The notes under the pieces are model-generated. The model made no database searches, was not told the origin of the DNA, and worked only from the letters and a program-made list of their open reading frames with translations. The position numbers were made by a program, and so were the translations under genes. Below, one piece after another: positions 52,188 through 60,929 of a stretch of DNA of 64,000 nt. How positions within the stretch are numbered: position 1 is the stretch's first letter; every line of letters begins with the position of its first letter. Origin of the DNA: Zobellella iuensis (GTDB lineage Bacteria > Pseudomonadota > Gammaproteobacteria > Enterobacterales > Aeromonadaceae). The stretch covers positions 84,862 through 148,861 of the forward strand of contig NZ_JAERTZ010000013.1 of NCBI RefSeq assembly GCF_016746085.1. The letters are read 5' to 3'.

Positions 52188-54848
52188 ATGTCTGATATCC
52201 TGAAAAACGATGTGGATTCAATAGAGACTCAAGAGTGGCTCGACGCCCTCGAGTCTTTGATCCGTCAAGAAGGACCTGAGCGCGCGCAGTATATTTACGA
52301 GCGGCTCACCACCAAGGCCATTAAATCCGGTGTGGCCGTGGCCAGAAATGCCCACTCAGATTACGTCAACAGCATCAAGACCGACGAAGAACCTGAATAT
52401 CCGGGTAACTGGGATCTGGAACGGCGGATCCGCGCCATCATCCGCTGGAACTCGGTCATGATAGTGCTGCGCGGCTCCAAGAAAGACCTGGACCTGGGTG
52501 GCCACATGTCTTCCTTCTCGTCCAGCGCCACCATGTACGAAGTGGCGTTCAACCATTTCTTCCGTGCCCGCAACGAGAAGGACGGCGGCGATCTGGTATT
52601 CTTCCAGGGGCACATCTCCCCCGGCATCTACGCCCGCGCCTTCGCCGAGGGCCGCCTGACCGAAGCCCAGCTCGACATGTTCCGCCAGGAAGTGGACGGC
52701 AAGGGCATTCCGTCCTATCCGCATCCCAAGCTGATGCCGGACTTCTGGCAGTTCCCCACCGTGTCCATGGGTCTGGGTCCGATCAACGCCATCTATCAGG
52801 CACGCTTCCTCAAGTACCTGACCGACCGTGGCCTGAAGGACTGCTCCGAGCAGCGCGTGTACGCCTACCTGGGCGACGGCGAGATGGACGAGCCGGAATC
52901 CAAGGGTGCCATTACCATCGCCGCGCGCGAGAAGCTGGACAACCTGTGCTTTATCGTCAACTGTAACCTGCAGCGCCTGGACGGCCCCGTGGTCGGCAAC
53001 GGCAAGATCATCAACGAGCTGGACGGCATCTTTACCGGCGCCGGCTGGAACGTGGTCAAGGTGATCTGGGGCCGTCGCTGGGACGAACTGATCGCCAAGG
53101 ACAAGTCCGGCAAGCTGGTCCAGCTGATGAACGAAACCCTGGACGGCGACTACCAGAACTTCAAGTCCAAGGACGGCGCCTATGTGCGCGAGCACTTCTT
53201 CGGCAAGTATCCGGAGACCCTGGAGCTGGTGAAGGACATGACCGACGAAGAGATCTTCGCCCTCAACCGGGGTGGTCACGATCCCGCCAAGATGTTCGCC
53301 GCCTACAAGAACGCCGCCGACACCAAGGGCAAGCCGACCGTCATCCTGGCCAAGACCATCAAGGGTTACGGCATGGGCGACGCCGCCGAAGGCAAGAACA
53401 TCGCCCACCAGGTCAAGAAGATGGACATGTCTTCGCTCAAGCACTTCCGCGACCGCTTCAACATCGAAGTGACCGACGAAGAGCTGCCCAAGCTGCCCTA
53501 CATCAAGATCGAGGAAGGCAGCCGCGAGCATGAATACCTGCACACCCGTCGCCAGGCGCTGAAAGGCTATGTGCCCACCCGCCTGCCGCAAACCACCGTC
53601 AAGCTGGACATTCCCGCTCTGAGCGAGTTCGCGCCGCTGCTGGAAGAGCAGAAACGGGAAATCTCCACCACCATGGCGTTCGTGCGTTCGCTCAACATCA
53701 TGCTGAAGGACAAGTCCATCGGCGAGCGTATCGTGCCCATCCTGGCCGACGAAGCCCGTACCTTCGGTATGGAAGGCCTGTTCCGCCAGATCGGCATCTA
53801 CAACCCGCACGGCCAGCAGTACGTACCGCAGGACCGCGAGCAGGTGGCCTACTACAAGGAAGACAAGCAAGGCCAGGTACTGCAGGAAGGCATCAACGAG
53901 CTGGGCGCCATGTCCTCCTGGCTGGCGGCCGCCACCTCCTACAGCACCAACGACTGCCCCATGATCCCCTTCTACATCTACTACTCGATGTTCGGGTTCC
54001 AGCGGGTCGGCGACCTGTGCTGGGCGGCCGGTGATCAGCAGGCGCGCGGCTTCCTGCTGGGCGCGACCTCAGGTCGTACCACCCTCAACGGCGAGGGCCT
54101 GCAGCACGAGGACGGTCACAGCCATATCCTGGCGGGTACCATCCCCAACTGCATCACCTATGATCCGACCTACGCCTATGAAGTGGCGGTGATCGTACAG
54201 GACGGCCTGCGCCGCATGTACGGCGACAACCCGGAAAACGTGTACTACTACCTGACCACCCTGAACGAGAACTACCACCAGCCGGCCATGCCCGAGGGCG
54301 CCGAGGAAGGTATCCGCAAGGGTATCTATAAGCTCGAAACCGTGGAAGGCGGCAAGGGCAAGGTCCAGCTGATGGGCTCCGGCACCATACTGGTGGGCGT
54401 GCGCGAAGCGGCCCGGATCCTGGCCGAGGAATACGGCATCGGCTCCGACGTGTACAGCGTGCCTTCGTTCAACGAACTGACCCGCGACGGTCAGGACGCC
54501 GAGCGCTGGAACATGCTGCATCCCACCGCCGAGCCGCGGGTGCCCTATATCGCCCAGGTGATGGGCAAGGCGCCGGCCATCGCCGCCACCGACTACATGA
54601 AGAACTATGCCGAGCAGGTCCGGGCCTTTATGCCGTCCGCCGGCTACAAGGTGCTGGGCACCGATGGTTTCGGCCGTTCCGACAGCCGCGAAAACCTGCG
54701 TCGCCACTTCGAGGTGAACAAGCACTACGTGGTGGTGGCTGCCCTCAACGAACTGGCCAAGCTGGGCGAGCTCGACAAGCAGGTAGTGGCCGATGCCATC
54801 GCCAAATACGGCATCGACGCCGACAAGATCAACCCGCTGTACGCATAA
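52188..54848 (+). CDS. aceE: pyruvate dehydrogenase E1 component
   Basis: Homodimeric thiamine-diphosphate enzyme that decarboxylates pyruvate and acetylates the E2 lipoyl groups. The ThDP motif GDGEMDEPESKGAITIAAREKLDNLCFIVNCN is present in register. GHISPGIYARAFAEGRLT and the C-terminal VPSFNELTRDGQDAERWNML region match AceE. At 886 residues it is nearly identical in size to E. coli (887). aceF begins 10 bases after the stop. Confidence 0.98.
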   Translation: MSDILKNDVDSIETQEWLDALESLIRQEGPERAQYIYERLTTKAIKSGVAVARNAHSDYVNSIKTDEEPEYPGNWDLERRIRAIIRWNSVMIVLRGSKKDLDLGGHMSSFSSSATMYEVAFNHFFRARNEKDGGDLVFFQGHISPGIYARAFAEGRLTEAQLDMFRQEVDGKGIPSYPHPKLMPDFWQFPTVSMGLGPINAIYQARFLKYLTDRGLKDCSEQRVYAYLGDGEMDEPESKGAITIAAREKLDNLCFIVNCNLQRLDGPVVGNGKIINELDGIFTGAGWNVVKVIWGRRWDELIAKDKSGKLVQLMNETLDGDYQNFKSKDGAYVREHFFGKYPETLELVKDMTDEEIFALNRGGHDPAKMFAAYKNAADTKGKPTVILAKTIKGYGMGDAAEGKNIAHQVKKMDMSSLKHFRDRFNIEVTDEELPKLPYIKIEEGSREHEYLHTRRQALKGYVPTRLPQTTVKLDIPALSEFAPLLEEQKREISTTMAFVRSLNIMLKDKSIGERIVPILADEARTFGMEGLFRQIGIYNPHGQQYVPQDREQVAYYKEDKQGQVLQEGINELGAMSSWLAAATSYSTNDCPMIPFYIYYSMFGFQRVGDLCWAAGDQQARGFLLGATSGRTTLNGEGLQHEDGHSHILAGTIPNCITYDPTYAYEVAVIVQDGLRRMYGDNPENVYYYLTTLNENYHQPAMPEGAEEGIRKGIYKLETVEGGKGKVQLMGSGTILVGVREAARILAEEYGIGSDVYSVPSFNELTRDGQDAERWNMLHPTAEPRVPYIAQVMGKAPAIAATDYMKNYAEQVRAFMPSAGYKVLGTDGFGRSDSRENLRRHFEVNKHYVVVAALNELAKLGELDKQVVADAIAKYGIDADKINPLYA

Positions 54849-54858
54849 GGGGTAACAC

Positions 54859-56745
54859 ATGTCTAAAGATATTCTGGTGCCGGATATCGGCGCGGATGAG
54901 GTTGAAGTCACCGAGATCCTGGTGGCCGTGGGCGACAAGGTCAGCGAAGAGCAGTCGCTGCTGACCGTGGAAGGCGACAAGGCGTCGATGGAAGTTCCTG
55001 CCCCTGCCGCCGGCGTGGTGAAGGAAATCAAGATAGCGGTGGGCGACAAGGTTGCCACCGGTTCCCTGATCATGGTGTTCGCGTCCGAGGGTGGCGAAGC
55101 CGCCGCCCCGGCCGTAGCCGAAGCACCGGCCGCCAAGGCCGAGGCTGCACCGGTCGCCACCGCTTCCGCCCTGAAGGAAGTACAGGTGCCTGACATCGGC
55201 GGTGACGAGGTGGAAGTCACCGATATCGCCGTCAAGGTCGGCGACAGCGTGGGCGAAGAGCAGACCCTGCTCACCGTGGAAGGCGACAAGGCCTCGATGG
55301 AAGTGCCCGCGCCCTTCGCCGGCAAGGTGGCCGAGATCAAGATCGCCGTGGGCGAGAAGGTCAGCACCGGCAGCCTGATTATGGTGTTCGAAGTGGCTGG
55401 CGCTGCCGCCCCGGCCCCGGTTGCCCAGCAGCAGGCCGCGCCGGCCCCGGCTGCAACCGGCTCCGTCGCCCGTGACGTGAACGTGCCCGATATCGGCGGT
55501 GACGAAGTGGAAGTCACCGAGGTGATGGTGGCGGTGGGCGACAAGGTAGCCGCCGACCAGTCCATCCTCACCGTGGAAGGCGACAAGGCCTCGATGGAAG
55601 TGCCCGCGCCCTTCGCCGGCGTGGTCAAGGAGATCAAGGTCGCCGCCGGTGACAAGGTCTCTACCGGCTCCCTGGTGATGGTGTTCGAGGCCGAGGGGAC
55701 CGCCCCGGCTGCCGCGCCTGCCGCCGCTCCCAAGGCAGAAGCCGCTCCGGCCGCCGCTGCGCCGAAAGCCGCTGCGCCTGCCGCTCCGGCTGCCAAGGGC
55801 GACTTCGTCGAGAACAACGCCTATGTGCACGCCACCCCCGTGGTGCGCCGCCTGGCCCGCGAGTTCGGTGTGGACTTGTCCAAGGTGCCGGCAAGCGGCC
55901 CGAAACAGCGCATCCTGAAGGAAGACGTACAGAACTACGTCAAGGCCATCATCAAGCGGGTGGAAAACCAGCCTGCGGGCGTGGCCGTCGCCGGCAACGG
56001 CCTGGAAGTGCTGGCCTGGCCCAAGGTCGATTTCGCCAAGTTCGGTGAAATCGAGGAAGTGGCGCTGACCCGCATCCAGAAGATTTCCGGCCCCAACCTG
56101 CACCGCAACTGGGTCAAGATCCCCCACGTCACCCAGTTCGATGAGACGGACATCACCGATCTGGAAGCCTTCCGCAAGGAAGAGAATGCCATCGCCGACA
56201 AGCAGAAGCTGGGTTACAAGATCTCCCCGCTTATCTTCATCATGAAGGCCGCCGCCAAGGCGCTGGAAGCCTTCCCCAAGTTCTGCTCTTCCCTGTCGGA
56301 AGACGGCCAGACCCTGGTGATGAAGAAGTACGTGCACATCGGCGTGGCGGTGGATACCCCCAACGGCCTGGTGGTGCCGGTGGTGCGCGATGTCAACAAG
56401 AAAGGCATTCGCGAGCTGGCGCTGGAACTGGGCGAAATCTCCAAGAAGGCCCGGGCCGGCAAGCTGACCGCGGCCGACATGCAGGGCGGCTGCTTCACCA
56501 TCTCCTCCCTGGGCGGTATCGGTGGCACCCAGTTCACGCCCATCGTGAACGCGCCGGAAGTGGCCATCCTGGGCGTGTCCAAGTCCGACTTCAAGCCGGT
56601 ATGGAACGGCAAGGAATTCGTGCCCAGGCTGATGCAGCCGCTGGCGCTGTCCTACGACCACAGGGTGATCGACGGCGCCGACGGTGCCCGCTTCATCACC
56701 ATGCTGAGTGGGGTGCTGAGCGACCTTCGTCGTTTGGCCCTTTAA
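54859..56745 (+). CDS. aceF: dihydrolipoamide acetyltransferase E2 (three lipoyl domains)
   Basis: Core of the pyruvate dehydrogenase complex. Three tandem lipoyl domains carry the lipoylated lysine in [10 protein letters not shown] at K41, K144 and K243, each followed by an Ala/Pro-rich swinging linker. The peripheral-subunit-binding domain ([20 protein letters not shown]) and the catalytic domain with [12 protein letters not shown] follow. At 628 residues it equals the three-lipoyl E. coli form. The lipoyl segments are repetitive at DNA level as well. It lies in the pdhR-aceE-aceF operon and ends at an intrinsic terminator. Confidence 0.98.
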   Translation: MSKDILVPDIGADEVEVTEILVAVGDKVSEEQSLLTVEGDKASMEVPAPAAGVVKEIKIAVGDKVATGSLIMVFASEGGEAAAPAVAEAPAAKAEAAPVATASALKEVQVPDIGGDEVEVTDIAVKVGDSVGEEQTLLTVEGDKASMEVPAPFAGKVAEIKIAVGEKVSTGSLIMVFEVAGAAAPAPVAQQQAAPAPAATGSVARDVNVPDIGGDEVEVTEVMVAVGDKVAADQSILTVEGDKASMEVPAPFAGVVKEIKVAAGDKVSTGSLVMVFEAEGTAPAAAPAAAPKAEAAPAAAAPKAAAPAAPAAKGDFVENNAYVHATPVVRRLAREFGVDLSKVPASGPKQRILKEDVQNYVKAIIKRVENQPAGVAVAGNGLEVLAWPKVDFAKFGEIEEVALTRIQKISGPNLHRNWVKIPHVTQFDETDITDLEAFRKEENAIADKQKLGYKISPLIFIMKAAAKALEAFPKFCSSLSEDGQTLVMKKYVHIGVAVDTPNGLVVPVVRDVNKKGIRELALELGEISKKARAGKLTAADMQGGCFTISSLGGIGGTQFTPIVNAPEVAILGVSKSDFKPVWNGKEFVPRLMQPLALSYDHRVIDGADGARFITMLSGVLSDLRRLAL

Positions 56746-56751
56746 TGTGAC

Positions 56752-56777
56752 AAGGCAGGCATTCGCCTGCCTTTTTA
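56752..56777 (+). terminator. intrinsic terminator between aceF and lpd
   Basis: AAGGCAGGC (56752-56760) and GCCTGCCTT (56765-56773) form a perfect 9-bp stem with an ATTC loop and a TTTA tail. It implies that lpd is also transcribed from its own promoter in the 120 bases that follow. Confidence 0.9.
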
Positions 56778-56897
56778 CTTTCTTTTTACAGGCAGAACAG
56801 TAAACTTTGGCCCGTTTATTTAGTAGTGGTCATATTGAGTCTGGTCCGTCCAGTGGCCATTGCTTAAACGGGGCTAAAAATCATAATAGAGGTCACC

Positions 56898-58325
56898 ATG
56901 AGTCAAGAAGTCAAAGCTCAGGTTGTGGTACTGGGCGCGGGTCCTGCCGGTTATTCCGCCGCTTTCCGTGCAGCCGATCTGGGTTTGGAAACTGTACTAG
57001 TCGAGCGTTATTCCACTCTGGGCGGCGTTTGTCTGAACGTCGGCTGTATTCCTTCCAAAGCATTGCTGCACATCGCCAAGGTCATTGAAGAGTCCAAGAT
57101 GATGGCCAGCCACGGCGTGACCTTTGGCGAGCCCCAAATCGATCTGGACAAGATCCGCGGTCATAAAGAAAAAGTGATCGGTCAACTGACCCAGGGCCTG
57201 GGCGGCATGGCCAAGATGCGTAAAGTCAAGGTCGTCAACGGTTTTGCCAAGTTCACCGGCGCCAACACCCTGGTGGTGGAAGGCGAGGGCGGCAACACCA
57301 CCGTGACCTTCGACAACGCCATCATCGCGGCCGGCTCCCGCCCGATCAAGCTGCCCTTTATCCCCCACGAAGATCCGCGCATCTGGGACAGCACCGACGC
57401 GCTGGAGCTGAAGGAAATCCCCGAGAAGCTGCTGGTCATGGGCGGCGGCATCATCGGCCTGGAAATGGGCACCGTTTACCATGCCCTGGGCTCCAAGATC
57501 GACGTGGTCGAAATGTTCGACCAGCTGATCCCGGCCGCCGACAAGGACTTGATCAAGATCTTCACCAAGCAGGTGAAAGACAAGTTCAACCTGATGCTGG
57601 AAACCAAGGTCACCAAGGTGGAAGCCAAGGATGACGGTATCCACGTGACCGTGGAAGACAAGAAGGGCGAGAGCAAGACCCTGACCTACGACGCCGTGCT
57701 GGTGGCCATCGGCCGTACCCCCAACGGCAAGTCCCTGGATGCCGAGAAAGCCGGTGTCAAGGTGGACGAGCGCGGCTTTATCAATGTCGACAAGCAGCTG
57801 CGTACCAATGTGCCGCACATCTACGCCATCGGCGATATCGTGGGTCAGCCGATGCTGGCGCACAAGGGCGTGCACGAAGGCCATGTGGCCGCCGAAGTCA
57901 TCGCCGGCATGAAGCACTACTTCGACCCGAAAGTGATTCCTTCCATCGCCTACACCGAGCCGGAAGTGGCCTGGGTGGGTGTGACCGAGAAGGAAGCCAA
58001 GGAAAAAGGCCTGAACTATGAAGTGGCCAGCTTCCCCTGGGCTGCTTCCGGCCGTGCCATCGCCTCCGATTCGTCCTACGGCATGACCAAGATGATCTTC
58101 GACAAGGACACCCATCGTGTCCTGGGTGGCGCTACCGTGGGTACCAACGCCGGCGAGCTGCTGGGCGAGATCTGTCTGGCTATCGAAATGGGTGCCGACG
58201 CCGAAGACATCGCCCTGACCATCCACGCTCACCCGACTCTGCATGAGTCCGTGGGCATGGCCGCCGAGATGTTCGAAGGCTCCATCACCGACCTGCCGAA
58301 CCCCAAGGCCAAGAAGAAAAAATAA
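56898..58325 (+). CDS. lpd: dihydrolipoamide dehydrogenase E3
   Basis: FAD-dependent disulfide reductase shared by the pyruvate and 2-oxoglutarate dehydrogenase complexes and the glycine cleavage system. The FAD motif VVLGAGPAGYSAAFRAADLG, the redox-active GGVCLNVGCIPSK disulfide and the C-terminal catalytic His-Glu pair (HAHPTLHESVG) are intact. At 475 residues it matches E. coli (474). The preceding terminator allows independent expression, which fits the wider use of E3. Confidence 0.98.
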   Translation: MSQEVKAQVVVLGAGPAGYSAAFRAADLGLETVLVERYSTLGGVCLNVGCIPSKALLHIAKVIEESKMMASHGVTFGEPQIDLDKIRGHKEKVIGQLTQGLGGMAKMRKVKVVNGFAKFTGANTLVVEGEGGNTTVTFDNAIIAAGSRPIKLPFIPHEDPRIWDSTDALELKEIPEKLLVMGGGIIGLEMGTVYHALGSKIDVVEMFDQLIPAADKDLIKIFTKQVKDKFNLMLETKVTKVEAKDDGIHVTVEDKKGESKTLTYDAVLVAIGRTPNGKSLDAEKAGVKVDERGFINVDKQLRTNVPHIYAIGDIVGQPMLAHKGVHEGHVAAEVIAGMKHYFDPKVIPSIAYTEPEVAWVGVTEKEAKEKGLNYEVASFPWAASGRAIASDSSYGMTKMIFDKDTHRVLGGATVGTNAGELLGEICLAIEMGADAEDIALTIHAHPTLHESVGMAAEMFEGSITDLPNPKAKKKK

Positions 58326-58351
58326 GCTTTTTCTTCTTACTGGTCATCTCA

Positions 58352-58377
58352 GCGCCCGGCTCCCGCCGGGCGTTTTT
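58352..58377 (+). terminator. intrinsic terminator after lpd
   Basis: CGCCCGGC (58353-58360) pairs with GCCGGGCG (58365-58372) around TCCC, followed by TTTTT. Confidence 0.92.
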
Positions 58378-58427
58378 GATCACGCCGCTGTTCTGTTTGC
58401 TCTCTTCCCCGAACACGGGGATACCAG

Positions 58428-58464
58428 ACTGGCACTGGCACTGGCACTGGCACTGGCACTGGCA
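58428..58464. repeat. hexanucleotide tandem repeat (ACTGGC)6
   Basis: Six perfect ACTGGC units plus one base (37 bases) lie 155 bases upstream of the chemoreceptor start and just after the lpd terminator. No plausible gene spans it. As a non-coding simple repeat it is a candidate for slippage-driven length variation. Confidence 0.9.
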
Positions 58465-58618
58465 TTTGGTGAGGTGGCATTATGGCTTCCAGCTTCCCAC
58501 CCCATTTGTGCCAAGGATCACCTTTTCCGACGAAAGACTTCACATCTTTGTCAATTAGCCGATATGGTTAGCAGTCACAACAACAATAACGATTTCCGAC
58601 CAAGTAAAGGAATACGAG

Positions 58619-60493
58619 ATGCTCTCTAAATTAGGTCACTTGAGCGTCAGGGTGAAACTGACCCTGGGCTTTGCATTGGTGCTGCTGGCGACCCTCACCA
58701 CCGCCGTCATCAGCTTTTATACCCTGTCATCGGTGCTCGACCGGAGCCAGAAACTGGAGCAGGCCGCCGCCATCGACCTGCTGTTCAGCAAGGCCCGCCA
58801 GCATGAGAAAAACTACCTGCTGCAGGACGATCCCGAAGAGCTGAACCGGGCCAAGGATATAGTGCAGCAGGCCAGGACGCTGGCGGAAGAGCTGCAACAG
58901 TCGCTGGCCGAGCCCGAAAACCAGGCCCTGATCGAGCAGATCCTGGCCGGTACCCGTACTTTCGAAGAAGAGCTGACCCAGATGGCCAGCCTCAACGAAG
59001 ACGCCCAGCGCCAGATCTTCGACCTGAACGGCCTCGGCTTCTCCGCCCAGCAGCGGGCCGAATACCTCAGCGCCAGCGACTCCAGTGCCATGAGCTGGCT
59101 GGTGCGGCTGGTGGGCATCCGCCTGACCCAGAAAGACTTTGCCCTGAGCCGGGACGAGATCGATGCCATGCAGCTCTCCTCCCGCCTGCGCGGCCTGCTG
59201 GTGACCCTGGAGAACCGGATCAACATGAGGCCCGATGATGATGTGAAGGAGCTGCTGGAACTGCTCAAGCAGTTCCAGCAGCAGCAGGAGCGTTTTATCG
59301 AGGCCATCAACGGCCTGGTGGCGGTGGAGGAGCGTATCGATGGCCTGGCCCAGACCATCGCCGAGGGCGCCACCACCTTGCTGGCCAATCAGCAGGCGAG
59401 CATGAGTCGGGAGAGTGACTGGTCGCGCATCATCATCTTGTCGGTCACCGCTGCCGCGCTGATCATGGGGGTGTTGTTTGCCTGGCTGATCACCCTGGGC
59501 ATCATCAATCCGCTCAAGCTGCTGGTGTCCCAGGCCAACCGCATCGCCGAGGGGGATCTGAGCCAGGATATCCGCCATAACCGTAAGGATGAGCTGGGCC
59601 GGCTGATGGACCGGATGCAGACCATGACCCTCAACCTGCGTCAACTGGTGAGTGAACTCAACAACAGTGCCGGCCATATCGCTACCTCCGCCGAAGAGCT
59701 GTCGGCGGTGTCGGAGCAGACCCGCACCGGGGTGAACCAGCAGCGGATGGAACTGGAGCAGGTGTCCACCGCCATGAACCAGATGGCCGCCACAGTGCAG
59801 GAAGTGGCGCGGCATGCGGAAACCGCCTTCGGCTCGGCCCGCACCGCCGACTCCGACGCCAGCGCCGGGGATCAGAAGGTGACCCTGACCATAGCCCATA
59901 TCAACGAGCTGGCCGAAGAGGTGCGTCGTTCCCTGGCCACCATCAACCAGCTGGAAAGCGAGAGCCTGAATATCGGCAGCATCCTCGATGTGATCAAGGG
60001 GGTGGCCGAGCAGACCAACCTATTGGCCTTGAATGCGGCCATCGAGGCGGCCCGGGCCGGTGAGCACGGCCGCGGCTTTGCGGTGGTGGCCGATGAGGTG
60101 CGCGCCCTGGCGCAACGCACCCAGCAGGCCACTTCCCAGATAGAAACCCTGATCCAGGGGCTGCAAGCCAAGGCCCAGGAATCGGTGACCATGATGGGCA
60201 AGAGTGCGTCCATGGCGGAGGAAACGGTGGCCATCGCCAACGAGGCCGGCGACTCCATTCATGCCATTACCCGCTCGGTCTCGGATATCCAGCAGATGAA
60301 CAGCCAGATCGCCACCGCGTCGGAGCAGCAGAGTTCGGTGGCCGAGGAGATCAACCGTTCGGTGTTCAGCATCCGGGAAGTGTCCGAGCATTCGGCGGCG
60401 GCCACCGAGCAGACGGCTTCCAGCAGCTCCGAACTGGCCCGCCTGGGTACCGAGCTGCAGCGACTGATCGGCCGCTTCCGGCTGCCGGCCTGA
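58619..60493 (+). CDS. methyl-accepting chemotaxis protein, HBM-type sensor
   Basis: A 624-residue chemoreceptor. An N-terminal membrane helix ([21 protein letters not shown]) is followed by a long, nearly all-helical periplasmic region of about 245 residues with the motif [16 protein letters not shown], typical of helical bimodular (HBM) sensors such as the TCA-intermediate receptor McpS. A second membrane helix, HAMP ([21 protein letters not shown]), and the signalling domain with its tip ([32 protein letters not shown] in register) complete it. The ligand is unknown; an organic acid is a guess from the family. ATG 58619 has only a weak ribosome site. Confidence 0.92.
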   Translation: MLSKLGHLSVRVKLTLGFALVLLATLTTAVISFYTLSSVLDRSQKLEQAAAIDLLFSKARQHEKNYLLQDDPEELNRAKDIVQQARTLAEELQQSLAEPENQALIEQILAGTRTFEEELTQMASLNEDAQRQIFDLNGLGFSAQQRAEYLSASDSSAMSWLVRLVGIRLTQKDFALSRDEIDAMQLSSRLRGLLVTLENRINMRPDDDVKELLELLKQFQQQQERFIEAINGLVAVEERIDGLAQTIAEGATTLLANQQASMSRESDWSRIIILSVTAAALIMGVLFAWLITLGIINPLKLLVSQANRIAEGDLSQDIRHNRKDELGRLMDRMQTMTLNLRQLVSELNNSAGHIATSAEELSAVSEQTRTGVNQQRMELEQVSTAMNQMAATVQEVARHAETAFGSARTADSDASAGDQKVTLTIAHINELAEEVRRSLATINQLESESLNIGSILDVIKGVAEQTNLLALNAAIEAARAGEHGRGFAVVADEVRALAQRTQQATSQIETLIQGLQAKAQESVTMMGKSASMAEETVAIANEAGDSIHAITRSVSDIQQMNSQIATASEQQSSVAEEINRSVFSIREVSEHSAAATEQTASSSSELARLGTELQRLIGRFRLPA

Positions 60494-60545
60494 TGCTGCG
60501 TGAAGCGTGAAGCGTGAGGCGGGTAATGCCTCACCCCTCGGCGCC

Positions 60546-60725
60546 TTAACAGCGACCCTTCATCGCCTGCCCGGGCGGACAGAAGCCGCCGCCCCGGTGA
60601 CGCTCGCCGTCACTGATGCGGATGCTGGCATCCCGGGTGCGCAGCTCGGCATCCCGCACTCCCAGGGTGGTGGTGCAGGCGCTCAGCCCGAGCAGCAGGG
60701 TCACGGCGATAAACAGATTTTTCAT
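60546..60725 (-). CDS. small lipoprotein of unknown function
   Basis: A 59-residue protein on the minus strand. The signal peptide MKNLFIAVTLLLGLSAC ends in lipobox LSAC (lipidated Cys17). The mature part is highly charged (RDAELRTRDASIRISDGERHRGGG) and ends FCPPGQAMKGRC with two cysteines. AAGGA lies 9 bases before the ATG. The frame, lipobox and ribosome site together make it convincing despite its length. A short inverted repeat (GTGAGGC/GCCTCAC, 60514-60534) follows the stop. No function is known to me. Confidence 0.75.
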   Translation of the reverse strand: MKNLFIAVTLLLGLSACTTTLGVRDAELRTRDASIRISDGERHRGGGFCPPGQAMKGRC

Positions 60726-60929
60726 GATAGGCTTCCTTCGATTCGGATCGCCATTTTACTGCTCCTGCTGCCTGGGCGCAGTGGCCCGCCCTCCTGCGAC
60801 TGACGCCGTTCGTCGCAGCCCCGGTGTGGGGTATGGGGGCCATTGCAGAAGGTCGGGCCATCTCTCTCCCCATTCCTGCTTTCCCGCTCTACAATGCGCT
60901 TACTCTTTTCCCGTTTTTGCCGAACCGCC

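Noticed and set aside
58428..58464. CRISPR-like array
   Set aside because: It is a 6-base tandem repeat with no spacers and no cas genes nearby.
58376..58558. Small protein with alternating Trp-His or Leu-Ala residues across the hexamer repeat
   Set aside because: The pattern is produced by translating the ACTGGC repeat; there is no ribosome site or conserved sequence, and the frame starts in the lpd terminator.
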